Of a stretch of 64,000 nt of DNA, positions 7,805 through 17,337 are shown one piece after another. The stretch's first letter is position 1, and each line of letters opens with the position of its first letter. A program made the position numbers and the translations under genes. Where the stretch lies: the NCBI GenBank assembly GCA_900696525.1, contig CAADGL010000019.1, positions 1-64,000 of the forward strand. The letters are read 5' to 3'. Below the pieces are notes generated by a model. The model searched no databases. It saw nothing but the letters and a program-made list of their open reading frames with translations, and was not told the DNA's origin. The DNA is from an uncultured Planctomycetota bacterium. Its GTDB lineage: Bacteria; Planctomycetota; Phycisphaerae; UBA1845; Fen-1342.

Positions 7805-10056
7805 GTGTACGTGGTGGGGGCGAGGATGATGGCGGCGAGCGGCGGGAGGTCGAGCACGATCGACTGCTCGTACCAATGCCACGGCACGGGCTCGGTGCGG
7901 GCGCTCTTGACGGTGGGGAAGTCGCTGCCGGCGTAGCGGGCGGCGTCGGACGAGAGCCACTCGACGTACTCGCCGGGCAGGGGCACGCCGATGCGGTAGC
8001 CGTTGCGCGGGACGGGGGTGAAGTTGAGGACGACGACGATGGTTTTCTGGCCGTCGCGGCGGGCGTAGGCGATGACGGAGTTTTCGGCGTCGTCGTAGGA
8101 GATCCAGTTGAAGCCCTGGGGCTCGTGGTCGAAGCGCCAGAAGGGGGAGTTTTGGTGGTAGATTCGGCCGAGATCGGCCATGAAGGCCCAGAGGCCCTTG
8201 CGCCAGTGGTCTTCGGCGAGGCGCCAGTCGAGGCTGTTGTCGTAGTGCCACTCGTACCAGGGCGCGAGCTCGAAGCCCATGAATTGCAGCTTCTTGCCCG
8301 GGCGGGTGAACTGGTAGGCCAGGAGCAGTCGCAGGTTGGCGAACTTGCGCCAGAGGTCGCCAGGCATTTTCTCGAGCAGGGCGCCCTTGCCGTGCACGAC
8401 CTCGTCGTGCGAGATCGGCATGATGAAGCGCTCGTGATACTCGTAGACCATGGCGAAGCTGAGCTGCCAGTGGTGATACTTGCGGTGGATGGGCTCTTTC
8501 GAGAAGTAGAGCAGCGTGTCGTGCATCCAGCCCATGTTCCACTTGAAGGTGAAGCCCAGCCCGCCTTCGCTCACGGGCCGGGACACCCCCGGGTAGGCCG
8601 TGGACTCCTCGGCGATCATGAGCGCACCCGGGCACTCCACGCGCACCGTCTCGTTGAGCGCCCTGAGGAAGTCGATCGCCTCCAGGTTCTCGTTGCCCCC
8701 GTACTTGTTCGGAACCCACTCGCCCGGCTTGCGGCTGTAGTCGAGATACAGCATCGACGCGACCGCATCGACCCGCAGGCCATCGACGTGGAACTCGCGC
8801 AGCCAGTACAGGGCGTTGGCGATCAGGAAGTTCCGCACCTCGTGCCGGCCGTAGTTGAAGATCAGCGTGCCCCAGTCCGGGTGCTCGCCCAGCCGCGGGT
8901 CCGAGTGCTCGTACAGCGCCGAGCCGTCGAACCGGGCCAGCGCGAACTCGTCCCTCGGAAAATGCGCCGGCACCCAGTCGATGATCACGCCCACGTCGTG
9001 CCGGTGGCAGTAGTCGACGAAATACCGGAAGTCGTCCGGCGCGCCAAAGCGCGCCGTTGGCGCGTAGTAGCCCGAGACCTGGTAGCCCCATGACCCGCCA
9101 AACGGGTGCTCCGCGACCGGCAGCAGCTCAATGTAGTTGAACCCCAGCCGCTTCACGTGCTCGACCAGCTTCGGCGCCGCCTCGCGGTAGGTCAGCACCC
9201 GGCAGGCCTCTTCCGGCACGCGCGCCCACGACCCCAAGTGAACCTCGTAGATCGCCAGCGGGCTGCGCAGCGCGTCGCGCTGCTCGCGCTGCCGCATCCA
9301 CTCCGCGTCGTTCCAGTCGAAGGACGAGACGTACACCCGCGACGCCGTCCCCGGCGGAATCTCCATCGCCGCGCCCATCGGATCGGCCTTCAGCCGCAGG
9401 TGGCCGTCGCGCGTCTTGATCTCGTACTTGTAGTGCGCCCCCGGGTGAACGCCGGGCACGAACAGCTCGAACACGCCCGAGTTGCCCAGCCCGCGCATCG
9501 GCAGCAGGCGCCCGTCCCACTGGCAGAAGTCGCCCACGACGCTGACGCGGCGGGCGTTCGGCGCCCAGACGCTGAACGATACGCCCTGCACGCCGTCCAC
9601 GGTGCGCTCGTGCGCGCCGAGCGCTTCCCACAGCCGCCGGTGCGTGCCTTCGTTGAACAGGTAAAGGTCCTGCTCGCCGACGGTCGGCAGGAAGCGGTAC
9701 GGATCGTCGCGCTCCCAGGTGTGGCCGTCGGGAAAGCGGAAGCGCTGGCGATAGCGCAAAGGCAGCCGGGCGCCAGGCACAAAGGCGGAGAACAGCCCCG
9801 GAGCGGTTCGCTCGCAGGGCACCACCGGCCCGTCGTCTGCCAGGATGACCTCGACGGCCTCGGCATCCGGATGCAGCGCGCGGATCACCACGCCGCTGTG
9901 GCCCTCGACCTCCAGGGGGTGCGCGCCGAGCACGCTGTGCGGGTTCCAGTGCTCGATCGCCAGCAGCGCAGCGAGGTCGTCTCGGCCGGGCGCCAGCGGC
10001 GAGCGGCGCGGGGCCGGGGCGGGACGGCGCGCGGCGCCGCGCTGGCGAGCCGTCAT
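7801..10056 (-). CDS. glgB: 1,4-alpha-glucan branching enzyme
   Basis: A 751-residue GH13 enzyme that makes alpha-1,6 branches in glycogen. The N-terminal region holds the GlgB N domain (IEHWNPHSVLGAHP) and a CBM48 module (FSVWAPNARRVSVVGDFCQW). The catalytic barrel contains GLRVDAVASMLYLDY (nucleophile Asp near 430), MIAEEST (Glu near 480) and ISHDEVVHGKG (Asp). Length is normal. It sits between glgX (67 bases upstream) and malQ (4-base overlap). No glgA, glgC or glgP is present in the window, so synthesis from ADP-glucose must be encoded elsewhere. Confidence 0.97.
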   Translation of the reverse strand: MTARQRGAARRPAPAPRRSPLAPGRDDLAALLAIEHWNPHSVLGAHPLEVEGHSGVVIRALHPDAEAVEVILADDGPVVPCERTAPGLFSAFVPGARLPLRYRQRFRFPDGHTWERDDPYRFLPTVGEQDLYLFNEGTHRRLWEALGAHERTVDGVQGVSFSVWAPNARRVSVVGDFCQWDGRLLPMRGLGNSGVFELFVPGVHPGAHYKYEIKTRDGHLRLKADPMGAAMEIPPGTASRVYVSSFDWNDAEWMRQREQRDALRSPLAIYEVHLGSWARVPEEACRVLTYREAAPKLVEHVKRLGFNYIELLPVAEHPFGGSWGYQVSGYYAPTARFGAPDDFRYFVDYCHRHDVGVIIDWVPAHFPRDEFALARFDGSALYEHSDPRLGEHPDWGTLIFNYGRHEVRNFLIANALYWLREFHVDGLRVDAVASMLYLDYSRKPGEWVPNKYGGNENLEAIDFLRALNETVRVECPGALMIAEESTAYPGVSRPVSEGGLGFTFKWNMGWMHDTLLYFSKEPIHRKYHHWQLSFAMVYEYHERFIMPISHDEVVHGKGALLEKMPGDLWRKFANLRLLLAYQFTRPGKKLQFMGFELAPWYEWHYDNSLDWRLAEDHWRKGLWAFMADLGRIYHQNSPFWRFDHEPQGFNWISYDDAENSVIAYARRDGQKTIVVVLNFTPVPRNGYRIGVPLPGEYVEWLSSDAARYAGSDFPTVKSARTEPVPWHWYEQSIVLDLPPLAAIILAPTTYT

Positions 10057-10123
10057 GGCCGCCCCCTGCCGTGCGGCGTCGCGGATCGCACCGGGCCAGC
10101 CTTCAGGGGAAGCGGCTGCCGCA

Positions 10124-12403
10124 TCAGTCCACCTCGTACTCGAGCAGGATCAACGTGTGCGCCGGCACGCTCATCTCGGCGATCTCGACGAAGCGCTTCC
10201 CCGGCCGGCTCGTGTTCACCACCTCGCGCCACAGCCCCGGCCGTCGCAGGATCGGCAGGCGGAACGAGCACGGATGCTCGCCGCCGTTGACGACCAGAAG
10301 CAGCGTGTTGCCGGTGATGGCGCGGCCGCGCTCGTCAACCTCGTCGGCGGCTTCGCCGGGGATGAGCATGCCGAGGACGTGGCGGCCGGGGTCTTGCCAA
10401 TCGCCTTGCGTCAGCTCCCCGCCGTCGGGGCGCAGCCAGGTGATGTCCTTTTCCTGGTCATCGGCGCCCTCGCCGTTCAGCCGCACCCCGTGAAAGAACC
10501 CGCGGCGGCGAAGGACGGGGTTGTCGCGGCGGATCTCGAAGACGCGGCGGGTGAACTCGAGCAGGGCGGCCTTGCGCTCGTCGAGGGTCCAGTCGACCCA
10601 ACTGATCTCGTTGTCCTGGCAATAGGCGTTGTTGTTGCCGCGCTGCGTGCGGCCGATCTCGTCACCGGCGGCGAGCATGGGCACGCCCTGCGAGAAGGCG
10701 AGCGTGGCCATGAGGGCGCGCTTGATCTGGTCGCGGCGGGCGTTGACGGCGGGGTCGTCGGTCTCGCCTTCGTGCCCCCAGTTGCGGCTGAGGTTGTCGT
10801 TGGTGCCGTCGTGGTTGTTCTCGCCGTTGGCGTCGTTGTGCTTCTGCTCGTAGGTGACCAGGTCGTGCAGCGTGAAGCCGTCGTGGCAGGTGACGAAGTT
10901 GATGCTGCCGAACATGTGCCGCCGCCCGCGCCCGAAGACATCGCTGCTGCCGCTCAGACGGCAGGCCAGCTCGGGCACCTGGCCGGCATCGCCGCGCCAG
11001 AAGCGCCGCAGGGCGTCGCGGTACTTTCCGTTCCACTCGGCCCAGCCGGCGGGGAAGTTCCCGACCTGGTAGCCGTCGGCGCCGAGGTCCCAGGGCTCGG
11101 CGATGAGCTTGGCCTGGGTGATGACGGGGTCCTGCTGGCAGATGGCGAAGAAGCGCGCCAGGCGGTTGACCTCGTGCAGCTCGCGGGCCAGCACCGGCGC
11201 CAGGTCGAAGCGGAAGCCGTCGACGTGCATCTCCTGGATCCAGTAGCGCAGGCTGTCGGTGATGAGCTGGAGCGTGCGCGGGTGCTGCACGTTCAGCGAG
11301 TTGCCGCAGCCGGTGAAGTCGGTGTAGTAGCGCGGCTGCTGCGGATCGAGCCGGTAATACGAGGCGTTGTCGATGCCGCGCAGGCTCAGCGTCGGACCGC
11401 GGTGGTCGCCCTCGCCCGTGTGGTTGTACACCACGTCGAGAATGACCTCGATGCCCGCCTTGTGGAAGCGCTTGACCATCGTCTTGAACTCGGTCACCTG
11501 CGCCCCAGGGGCCGAGCCCGACGCGTAGCGCGCCTCCGGCGCGAAGAACCCCAGCGAGTGATAGCCCCAGTAGTTCGTCAGCCCGCGCTCCAGAAGGTGC
11601 CGCTCCACCACGAACTGGTGCACCGGCATCAGCTCCACCGCCGTCACCCCAAGGCTCAGCAGGTGGTCGATGATCGGCTCGCTCGCCAGCCCCAGGTACG
11701 TCCCCCGCAGCGCCGGCGAAACCTCCGGATGCCGCATCGTCATCCCGCGCACGTGACATTCGTAGATCAGCGTCTGGTTCCACGGCGTGCGCGGCGGGCG
11801 GTCGTCGCCCCAGGTGAACGCCGACTCGATCACCACCGCCTTCGGCACGAACGGCGCCGAGTCGCGCCCGTCGAGCGACAGGTCGCCCTGCGGATCGCCC
11901 AGCGTGTAGCCGAACAGCGCATCGTCCCAGCGCATCGGCCCGGCGATGGCCCGGGCGTACGGATCGATCACCAGCTTGGCGGGGTTGAAGCGCTGGCCCG
12001 CAAGCGGCTCATAGGGCCCGTGCACGCGATAGCCGTAGAGCTGCCCGGGACGCAGGTCGGGCAGGTATCCATGCCAGATTCCGTGCGTGCGCTCGCGCAG
12101 ACGGATGCGGGACGTCTCGCGCGCCTTGCCCGCCGACGCCGGCTCCGCCCCGGGCGCCTCGAACAGGCACAGCTCGACGGCTGTCGCGTGTTCGCTGAAG
12201 AGTGCGAAATTGACGCCTTCGCCGTCCCACGTCGCCCCGAGCGGGTAGGGCTTGCCCGGCCACAAGCGCAGGTCCCCGACCCCGCCCGTTGCCACGCCTG
12301 CCGACAGGCCGGTCGATGGACGCAACGGCTTCCGCCGCGACGCCGCTCGGCCCGAGCCCGGCGTCGAGAGGGCGTGCTCATCCCTGGCAACCGGGTCAGC
12401 CAT
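10124..12403 (-). CDS. glgX: Glycogen debranching enzyme GlgX
   Basis: A 759-residue GH13 isoamylase-type enzyme that removes alpha-1,6 branches from phosphorylase-trimmed glycogen. A CBM48 module (PYPLGATWDGEGVNFALFS, WHGYLPDLRPGQLYGYRVHG) precedes the barrel. Catalytic motifs are VDGFRFDLAPVLARE (Asp), KLIAEPWD (Glu) and FVTCHDGFTLHDLV (Asp). The GNNNAYCQDNE segment is typical of GlgX/TreX. It is the first gene of the minus-strand operon glgX-glgB-malQ. The first ~40 residues are non-conserved and the true start could be slightly internal. Confidence 0.96.
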   Translation of the reverse strand: MADPVARDEHALSTPGSGRAASRRKPLRPSTGLSAGVATGGVGDLRLWPGKPYPLGATWDGEGVNFALFSEHATAVELCLFEAPGAEPASAGKARETSRIRLRERTHGIWHGYLPDLRPGQLYGYRVHGPYEPLAGQRFNPAKLVIDPYARAIAGPMRWDDALFGYTLGDPQGDLSLDGRDSAPFVPKAVVIESAFTWGDDRPPRTPWNQTLIYECHVRGMTMRHPEVSPALRGTYLGLASEPIIDHLLSLGVTAVELMPVHQFVVERHLLERGLTNYWGYHSLGFFAPEARYASGSAPGAQVTEFKTMVKRFHKAGIEVILDVVYNHTGEGDHRGPTLSLRGIDNASYYRLDPQQPRYYTDFTGCGNSLNVQHPRTLQLITDSLRYWIQEMHVDGFRFDLAPVLARELHEVNRLARFFAICQQDPVITQAKLIAEPWDLGADGYQVGNFPAGWAEWNGKYRDALRRFWRGDAGQVPELACRLSGSSDVFGRGRRHMFGSINFVTCHDGFTLHDLVTYEQKHNDANGENNHDGTNDNLSRNWGHEGETDDPAVNARRDQIKRALMATLAFSQGVPMLAAGDEIGRTQRGNNNAYCQDNEISWVDWTLDERKAALLEFTRRVFEIRRDNPVLRRRGFFHGVRLNGEGADDQEKDITWLRPDGGELTQGDWQDPGRHVLGMLIPGEAADEVDERGRAITGNTLLLVVNGGEHPCSFRLPILRRPGLWREVVNTSRPGKRFVEIAEMSVPAHTLILLEYEVD

Positions 12404-12656
12404 CCGTGGCGCTCCTGGTCAGTTGGATCGGCAGATACGGCCGGACCCCGCGAGCATTCATCACGCGCCGGATGATACCGGACATCGTCGCGCTCGACAT
12501 AGGGCGGCGGCGATTCGGGCGGGTCCGTCGCTGACCGGCCTGGATGGGCGGCGAGTGAGCCGGAGGCGCGGCGCGTTCCCCGCGCAGTCGCCCTGCCGGG
12601 CGACGCAACCAGCCTTCGCAGGGCCTCTTCACTCGTTGCCGGGCACTCGCCGCCGC

Positions 12657-15600
12657 TCAGTCATCGCGCCGGGCGTTGTAGAACGCCGCGCGGCGCTGCG
12701 AGATCACCGTCGGCAGGCCGTCGCGCTGCACCGTCGTGACGGCGTCCGTCCCGAGTGGCGGCGGATCGATGAAGCCGTTGTTGTTGTCGTCTTTCCAGAT
12801 GAACCGCGGCAGCAGGTTGCTGCGGTCGACCGTCACCTGCGAGCGGATGCTGGCCTCCGGGTTCTCGCGGTCCATCACCGACAGATAGATCGTGAAGGTG
12901 TTGCTGCGCGTCGTCAGGTAGTGCGAATCCAGCAGCGCCAGCAGGCTCACCGCCTTCATGTAGTCCCCGTGCCGCGGCGACGTGCCGTCGCCCAGCGTGC
13001 TGTAGTAGTCGTTCGGCGTCGCCGCCGCACGCATGTATGGCGGGTCGGCGGGGTCGCCGGGCGTCGAGTCGAAGCCGACGACGTTGGCCAGTTCGCCGAT
13101 GGTGAGGAAGCCGTATTGCAGCGGCGCGCCGAGGGCCAGCACACTGTTCGGGTCGTTGCCGCGCGGCTGGCCGTAGGTCGTGCTTCGATACGGGCGCTTC
13201 TGCGGGTCCGGGTCGCCGACGTTGCCCGAGTTGCGCGCGAACGCGCGGTGATACAGGAACGCCGGGTTCTGCGCCGAGGGCGTCGCCTTTACATACGGCA
13301 CGCCGTCGCGATAGGCGGCGGCGGCCTGCGCCAGCCAGGGTCCGAGCGTCCACCAGCCGGTGTCGGCGCGGCGCTGCGGCAGGCTCTTGGGGCTCGGGGC
13401 CATAGCGCCGGTGCGCTCGGCGACGAAGCGGCGCTGCGGGCCGGTCGGGTCGCTGTCCAGGCCCGCCAGCACGCCCGAGAGCGGACTCCAGAACGCGGGC
13501 GATGGCAGGTTCTCCGCCGGGACGTTCGTCGCCTTGAGTTGCTGGATCTCCGCCGCGTTCGGGTCGCCGTTCGGCCCGATCAGCGGGAGCTGCGCCAGCG
13601 TGTACCAGTCGGCGGTGTTGATGTTGATGCGGCCGCCGATGCGTAGCGGGTCGATGTCGTCGGCGGTGCCGAGCTGTCCGTCGGGCCCGGCGGGGTCGAT
13701 GGTCGTGAAATAGTCGAAGACGAGCTGTCCCCAGGGGACGCGCCCGGCGACGTTCATGTAGGAGTTGCCTTCCGCGTCCTGGCGATTGTCGAAGAAGGGC
13801 ATGTGGCCGAAGTCGGCCGGATAGCCGGTGAGCGTGTACGGCCCGCTGCCGCCGTTCTCGAACCAGAACTCGCGCAGCAGCTTCGGCATGGGCCAGCGAT
13901 TGGTCGGCGGGGCGCCGGCAACCTGGGCCTGCACGTGCGAGAAGCGCGGCACGAACGCCAGGAAGCCCACCGTCGGGAACGACTCCGGCCGGCGCGAGCC
14001 GTGAACCACGAGCTGGTTGCGCAGCGCCGGGTTGATCGGCGTGGCGTTCATGGTGTGCAGCGGCACCGTCGGGCTGCTGCGCGGCGCGCCGAAGCCCACG
14101 TCGTCGACGTCGGGCTCGGGGCGGCTGACGGTGTTGCGGAACGCGACCGCCGGGGCGCCGATGCCCTGATCCGGGTTGAAGCCGGCGAACGACACGACGT
14201 TGCCCGTGTATGGGTTCGCCGGATCGTTCAGGTCGTTCGGATCGGGCTCCCACGCCGCCGCCATGCGCCAGCGGCCGGCGAGCGGGGGGAAGTTCGAGCC
14301 GGCGGGGTTGGGGGCGGAGCGGAAGTAGCGTTCGGCGTTCATGTCGCGCCAGGCGACGATCGTCCACTCGTCGTTGGGGTCGCGTCCGTAGTAGCGGACA
14401 GGATTCAGCACCTGGAACTCGTCGACCTGGAACCATTCGAGGCCGGCGTTGCGTTTCCAGAGCTTGACGGTGACCCAGTCGTCGCCTTTGGGGCCCGTGA
14501 GCTGCACGGGGTAGTTGCGCACGACGCTGTGCGTCACGTTCTGGCCGAAGGAGTCGGTCAGGTTGTCGAAGACGCTGGTGTTGCCCGTGCCGTTGATGGC
14601 GATGCTGGTGAACGTCCGCCCGGGGAAGCGGTTGGCCGCGCCGAGGTTCGCCGGGCGCTGCGCGTTGATCTGGCGCTGGGCGTCGGCGATGGTCTGGTCG
14701 AGCACGATCATCTGCTTGACCTGCGGGAAGCCGACGAGGCCCTGGAACTGGTCGTTGACGCTGATGCCGAACTGCGGCATGAACAGGGCGTGCGCGTCGT
14801 TGTTCAGGTTGCCGTAATCGGTCGGGTCGTTGGGGTTGTACAGCTCGACCAGCAGCGACAGGTTCTCCGTGTTCGGGTCGTTGTCCGAGTCGTGCAGTGC
14901 GACCTGCGTGATGAAGGGCTGCGGGCCGTAGCCGATGTAGCGCCGGTCGTTGCCTGGGTTCAGCGGGTCGCTGACCTGGAGCGTGACGACGTCGATGAAG
15001 CCCGCGGCCAGGCCGGCGCCCGTGCCGCGCGGGGCGGCGGCCTGCACCGTGTTCACCGCCAGCATGTGCGCCTGCTCGAAGGCGCTGTCGAACTCGTCCG
15101 GCAGGTTCGGCTCGTCCTTGTGGCCGCTCAGCATGTCGTAGTAATACGCCGCCAGCCGGCGCGTGATCGCCACGCCGTTCGGGTCGGCGGGCGAGCCGCG
15201 ATACACGCCGTTCGGGTGAAACGCGTTGGCGCACTCTCCCAGGTAGAACTTCGTCTGGCCGTGGTAGAGGCCGAGCTTGTCGACGTTGCTGAGGGCGTTG
15301 GGGTCGGCGTCGCGGGTCTGCCGGCGGGCCAGGTCGTCGCTGTTGTTCAGCGTCGTGAGCAGTTGACGCCGGTCGTACTTGTTGACGTTGTCGTCCAGGT
15401 GGACCTGGGCGCCGTTGAACCACTCGGGGTTGACGCGCTTCGCGGCCAGCGCCCGCCAGAAGTCGCGGTCGCTGGGGCTGCCGCTGTTGCGCGTCAGGTT
15501 GAAGCGCTGCCAGCTATGCGCCCGGTTCACGCCGAAGTTCGCCCCGTCCGAGCCGAGGTCGAACGTCGCCCGGAAGCGGCCCTCCAGGATGCGCAGCGGC

Positions 15601-16715
15601 TCCGGAACCGCCGCCAGTTGCCGGTCGCTCTGCCCGTCCGGCATCCACGAAGGCAGCGCCCCGCCGCGCCGCCGCAGCAGCGCGTCGATGGCCGCGGCCT
15701 GGCCATGGATGGCGTCGAAGAGCGCATCCTCGTTCTCGCCCAGGGTGCCGCCGTCGCGCTCGATGCAGTTGAAAAGCCGGGCGGCGAACAGGCGGTTCCA
15801 GCTCTTGGAGTTGCCGGCGGACGGGGCGCTCAGCGAGAGCATGCCGCCGTGGGAGACGACGCGGGCCGCGAGTTCGTAGCGGGCGAAACGGTCGTAGAGC
15901 GCCCACTGCTCGTCGATGGTCGTCTCGCCGGCCTCGCCCGGCGCGACGTTGTTCGGATCGACCAGCCGGTACGGCCGAAACGGCCGCATTGCGAGTTGGC
16001 CGACGACGGGCGGAATGATCTCGAGCGCCTGGCGCGGGGCCGGCGCCGGCGCGCCGGCGATGGCGTTGGCCAGGTCGGTGAGCGCGGCCATCGCGGCGAA
16101 GTCGCTGTCGGGGATGCCGTCGCCGTCGGCGTCCATGAAGGCGGCGCGGGCGTTGCCCGCCAGGTCGGCGAAGCGGAAATAGAGATCGCTTGCGTCGCCG
16201 TCGAGCAGCAGCTCCGCCAGCCGCGACTGGATCGGCAATTCGGGGGCGTTGTTGTTGGCCGCATACGCCCGCTTCATTGACGAGATCGCGGCGTAGCGAT
16301 TCAGCAGCAACTGGTTGTATGGCGCCGGAAGGTTGACGTAGAGCTGCGCGAGCGCCGGCGGGGGATTGCCGGCGTCGACGATCAACGGGCCCGCCAGCCA
16401 GTTCGACCCGCCGTAGCCGGGGATGTCCTCGCGCGCGACCAGGTCCTGTCCGCTGCGGGGTCCGGCGAGGAGCTTGCCGGTGCGCGGGTCGAGCCACTGC
16501 TCGCGCATGCGCGAGCGGATGAGCTCGTTGGCGGAGGCGACGACGCGGTCGACGTCGCTGCCGCGGTGCAGCGTGCCGAATGTCTGCCGCTCGAACCGCG
16601 CCAGGCTGAGGTAGCCGGTGACGATGACGAACAGCAGCGCCAGCAGGCTGACGACCATCAGGAGGATGGTGGCTCGACGGCGGCTCTTGTCCCCGATATT
16701 CAGCATGCTACGCAT
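12657..16715 (-). CDS. Giant GspK/PilX-like pseudopilin
   Basis: A 1352-residue protein. A basic cap (KSRRRAT) is followed by one N-terminal membrane helix (about residues 16-36, ILLMVVSLLALLFVIVTGYL), as in PilX/GspK minor pseudopilins. Far downstream comes GRININTADWYTLAQLPLIG, the INVNTA helix-hairpin-helix type motif of the GspK/ComEA region. GspK proteins are usually near 300-350 residues, so this one is about four times longer; the extra length is rich in Asn, Asp, Pro and Gly. A start 9 bases downstream (ATG 16706) is equally possible. The likely role is a tip or priming subunit of a type II secretion or type IV pilus-like machine (inference). No other pilin gene adjoins it. Confidence 0.65.
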   Translation of the reverse strand: MRSMLNIGDKSRRRATILLMVVSLLALLFVIVTGYLSLARFERQTFGTLHRGSDVDRVVASANELIRSRMREQWLDPRTGKLLAGPRSGQDLVAREDIPGYGGSNWLAGPLIVDAGNPPPALAQLYVNLPAPYNQLLLNRYAAISSMKRAYAANNNAPELPIQSRLAELLLDGDASDLYFRFADLAGNARAAFMDADGDGIPDSDFAAMAALTDLANAIAGAPAPAPRQALEIIPPVVGQLAMRPFRPYRLVDPNNVAPGEAGETTIDEQWALYDRFARYELAARVVSHGGMLSLSAPSAGNSKSWNRLFAARLFNCIERDGGTLGENEDALFDAIHGQAAAIDALLRRRGGALPSWMPDGQSDRQLAAVPEPLRILEGRFRATFDLGSDGANFGVNRAHSWQRFNLTRNSGSPSDRDFWRALAAKRVNPEWFNGAQVHLDDNVNKYDRRQLLTTLNNSDDLARRQTRDADPNALSNVDKLGLYHGQTKFYLGECANAFHPNGVYRGSPADPNGVAITRRLAAYYYDMLSGHKDEPNLPDEFDSAFEQAHMLAVNTVQAAAPRGTGAGLAAGFIDVVTLQVSDPLNPGNDRRYIGYGPQPFITQVALHDSDNDPNTENLSLLVELYNPNDPTDYGNLNNDAHALFMPQFGISVNDQFQGLVGFPQVKQMIVLDQTIADAQRQINAQRPANLGAANRFPGRTFTSIAINGTGNTSVFDNLTDSFGQNVTHSVVRNYPVQLTGPKGDDWVTVKLWKRNAGLEWFQVDEFQVLNPVRYYGRDPNDEWTIVAWRDMNAERYFRSAPNPAGSNFPPLAGRWRMAAAWEPDPNDLNDPANPYTGNVVSFAGFNPDQGIGAPAVAFRNTVSRPEPDVDDVGFGAPRSSPTVPLHTMNATPINPALRNQLVVHGSRRPESFPTVGFLAFVPRFSHVQAQVAGAPPTNRWPMPKLLREFWFENGGSGPYTLTGYPADFGHMPFFDNRQDAEGNSYMNVAGRVPWGQLVFDYFTTIDPAGPDGQLGTADDIDPLRIGGRININTADWYTLAQLPLIGPNGDPNAAEIQQLKATNVPAENLPSPAFWSPLSGVLAGLDSDPTGPQRRFVAERTGAMAPSPKSLPQRRADTGWWTLGPWLAQAAAAYRDGVPYVKATPSAQNPAFLYHRAFARNSGNVGDPDPQKRPYRSTTYGQPRGNDPNSVLALGAPLQYGFLTIGELANVVGFDSTPGDPADPPYMRAAATPNDYYSTLGDGTSPRHGDYMKAVSLLALLDSHYLTTRSNTFTIYLSVMDRENPEASIRSQVTVDRSNLLPRFIWKDDNNNGFIDPPPLGTDAVTTVQRDGLPTVISQRRAAFYNARRDD

Positions 16716-16951
16716 CCAAGGTTGGGCCCGGGAGGGCCGCTCACGAGGTTCCGAAACGCTTCACGAGCGCGGGCGCCCTGACGGCTCTCTCGGCCACCCG
16801 CAGGCATTGTGAAGGAGCGGTCAACCCTCCCACGCGTCCGGCGACGGCCGCAACTCTTTCTTGTGTCATGTGTTACGGCGCTGTTCTGCCGCGAGCGCCG
16901 CTTCATTCCCGCATTCTGGAACAGGCGTTGCCGCGAGCGGGCCCGGAGGTG

Positions 16952-16993
16952 AAAAAAATTGGGGAATCCGTTGGTCGCCGGATTCCCCCAATT
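16952..16993 (-). terminator. Intrinsic terminator upstream of the pseudopilin gene
   Basis: Read on the minus strand, AATTGGGGGAATCC pairs with GGATTCCCCAATT (one bulged G) around a 10-base loop and is followed by a T-run. No minus-strand protein gene ends immediately before it, so it either backs up the terminator at 17138-17171 or ends a separate short transcript. Confidence 0.8.
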
Positions 16994-17137
16994 AGGCATC
17001 GGACGGTGGTCAATCGTCCCTCGGGTCAATTGATGCTAGGCCCCGTCAAGGGTCAGAATTCAAGTGCTCGCATTGATTTTCGGTCGGAATCCTGGTCCGC
17101 AGGCAGGCTGGCGGGTCCATCTCGTCCGGGTGGTTCC

Positions 17138-17171
17138 AAAAAAAAGAACCCGCCATGCGTCGGCGGGTTCT
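17138..17171 (-). terminator. Intrinsic terminator of the nucleotide-sugar operon
   Basis: On the minus strand AGAACCCGCC pairs perfectly with GGCGGGTTCT (10 base pairs, 7-base loop) and is followed by eight Ts. It lies about 170 bases after the stop of the formyltransferase gene, so it ends the rfbF-to-formyltransferase transcript. Confidence 0.88.
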
Positions 17172-17337
17172 CGTAGAGGAGGAGGAGGAGATTCGGTCAA
17201 TATCGTCTCATCGCCAGATTTTAGGTCCTGGGGCGGAGCACATTTCCACTCTCGACTCGCGGTTTTTTTCGGCCCGGTTGATTGTGCGCGGTTCCGGTTT
17301 GCCTCAGACGATATGCAAAACCATTCTCTGAAGGCTG

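Larger units (their letters stand above)
16716..17337. other. Non-coding stretch with two minus-strand terminators
   Basis: No convincing protein gene lies in these 622 bases. A reading frame on the minus strand (17029-16700) runs through a terminator hairpin and overlaps the pseudopilin start, so it is rejected. The region holds two intrinsic terminators in the same direction, at 17171-17138 and 16993-16952, about 145 bases apart. On the minus strand between them there are a TTGAAT and a TTGACG hexamer and a small stem (GGACG / CGTCC). The part nearer the pseudopilin gene has no recognised promoter. Confidence 0.6.

Noticed and set aside
9845-12475. Open frame of 876 codons on the plus strand, antisense to glgX
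   Set aside because: It lies opposite a clear glycogen debranching gene, has no recognisable domain and is the usual result of high GC at codon third positions. Similar long antisense frames at 427-2118, 2581-4581, 13803-16280, 27264-30494 and 43239-46037 were rejected for the same reason.
12661-15423. Open frame of 920 codons on the minus strand, same strand as the pseudopilin gene
   Set aside because: It is a second reading frame of the same DNA, made of Arg/Pro/Ala-rich low-complexity sequence without motifs.
16700-17029. Possible small gene on the minus strand
   Set aside because: It runs through an intrinsic terminator and overlaps the pseudopilin start; the product is low-complexity.
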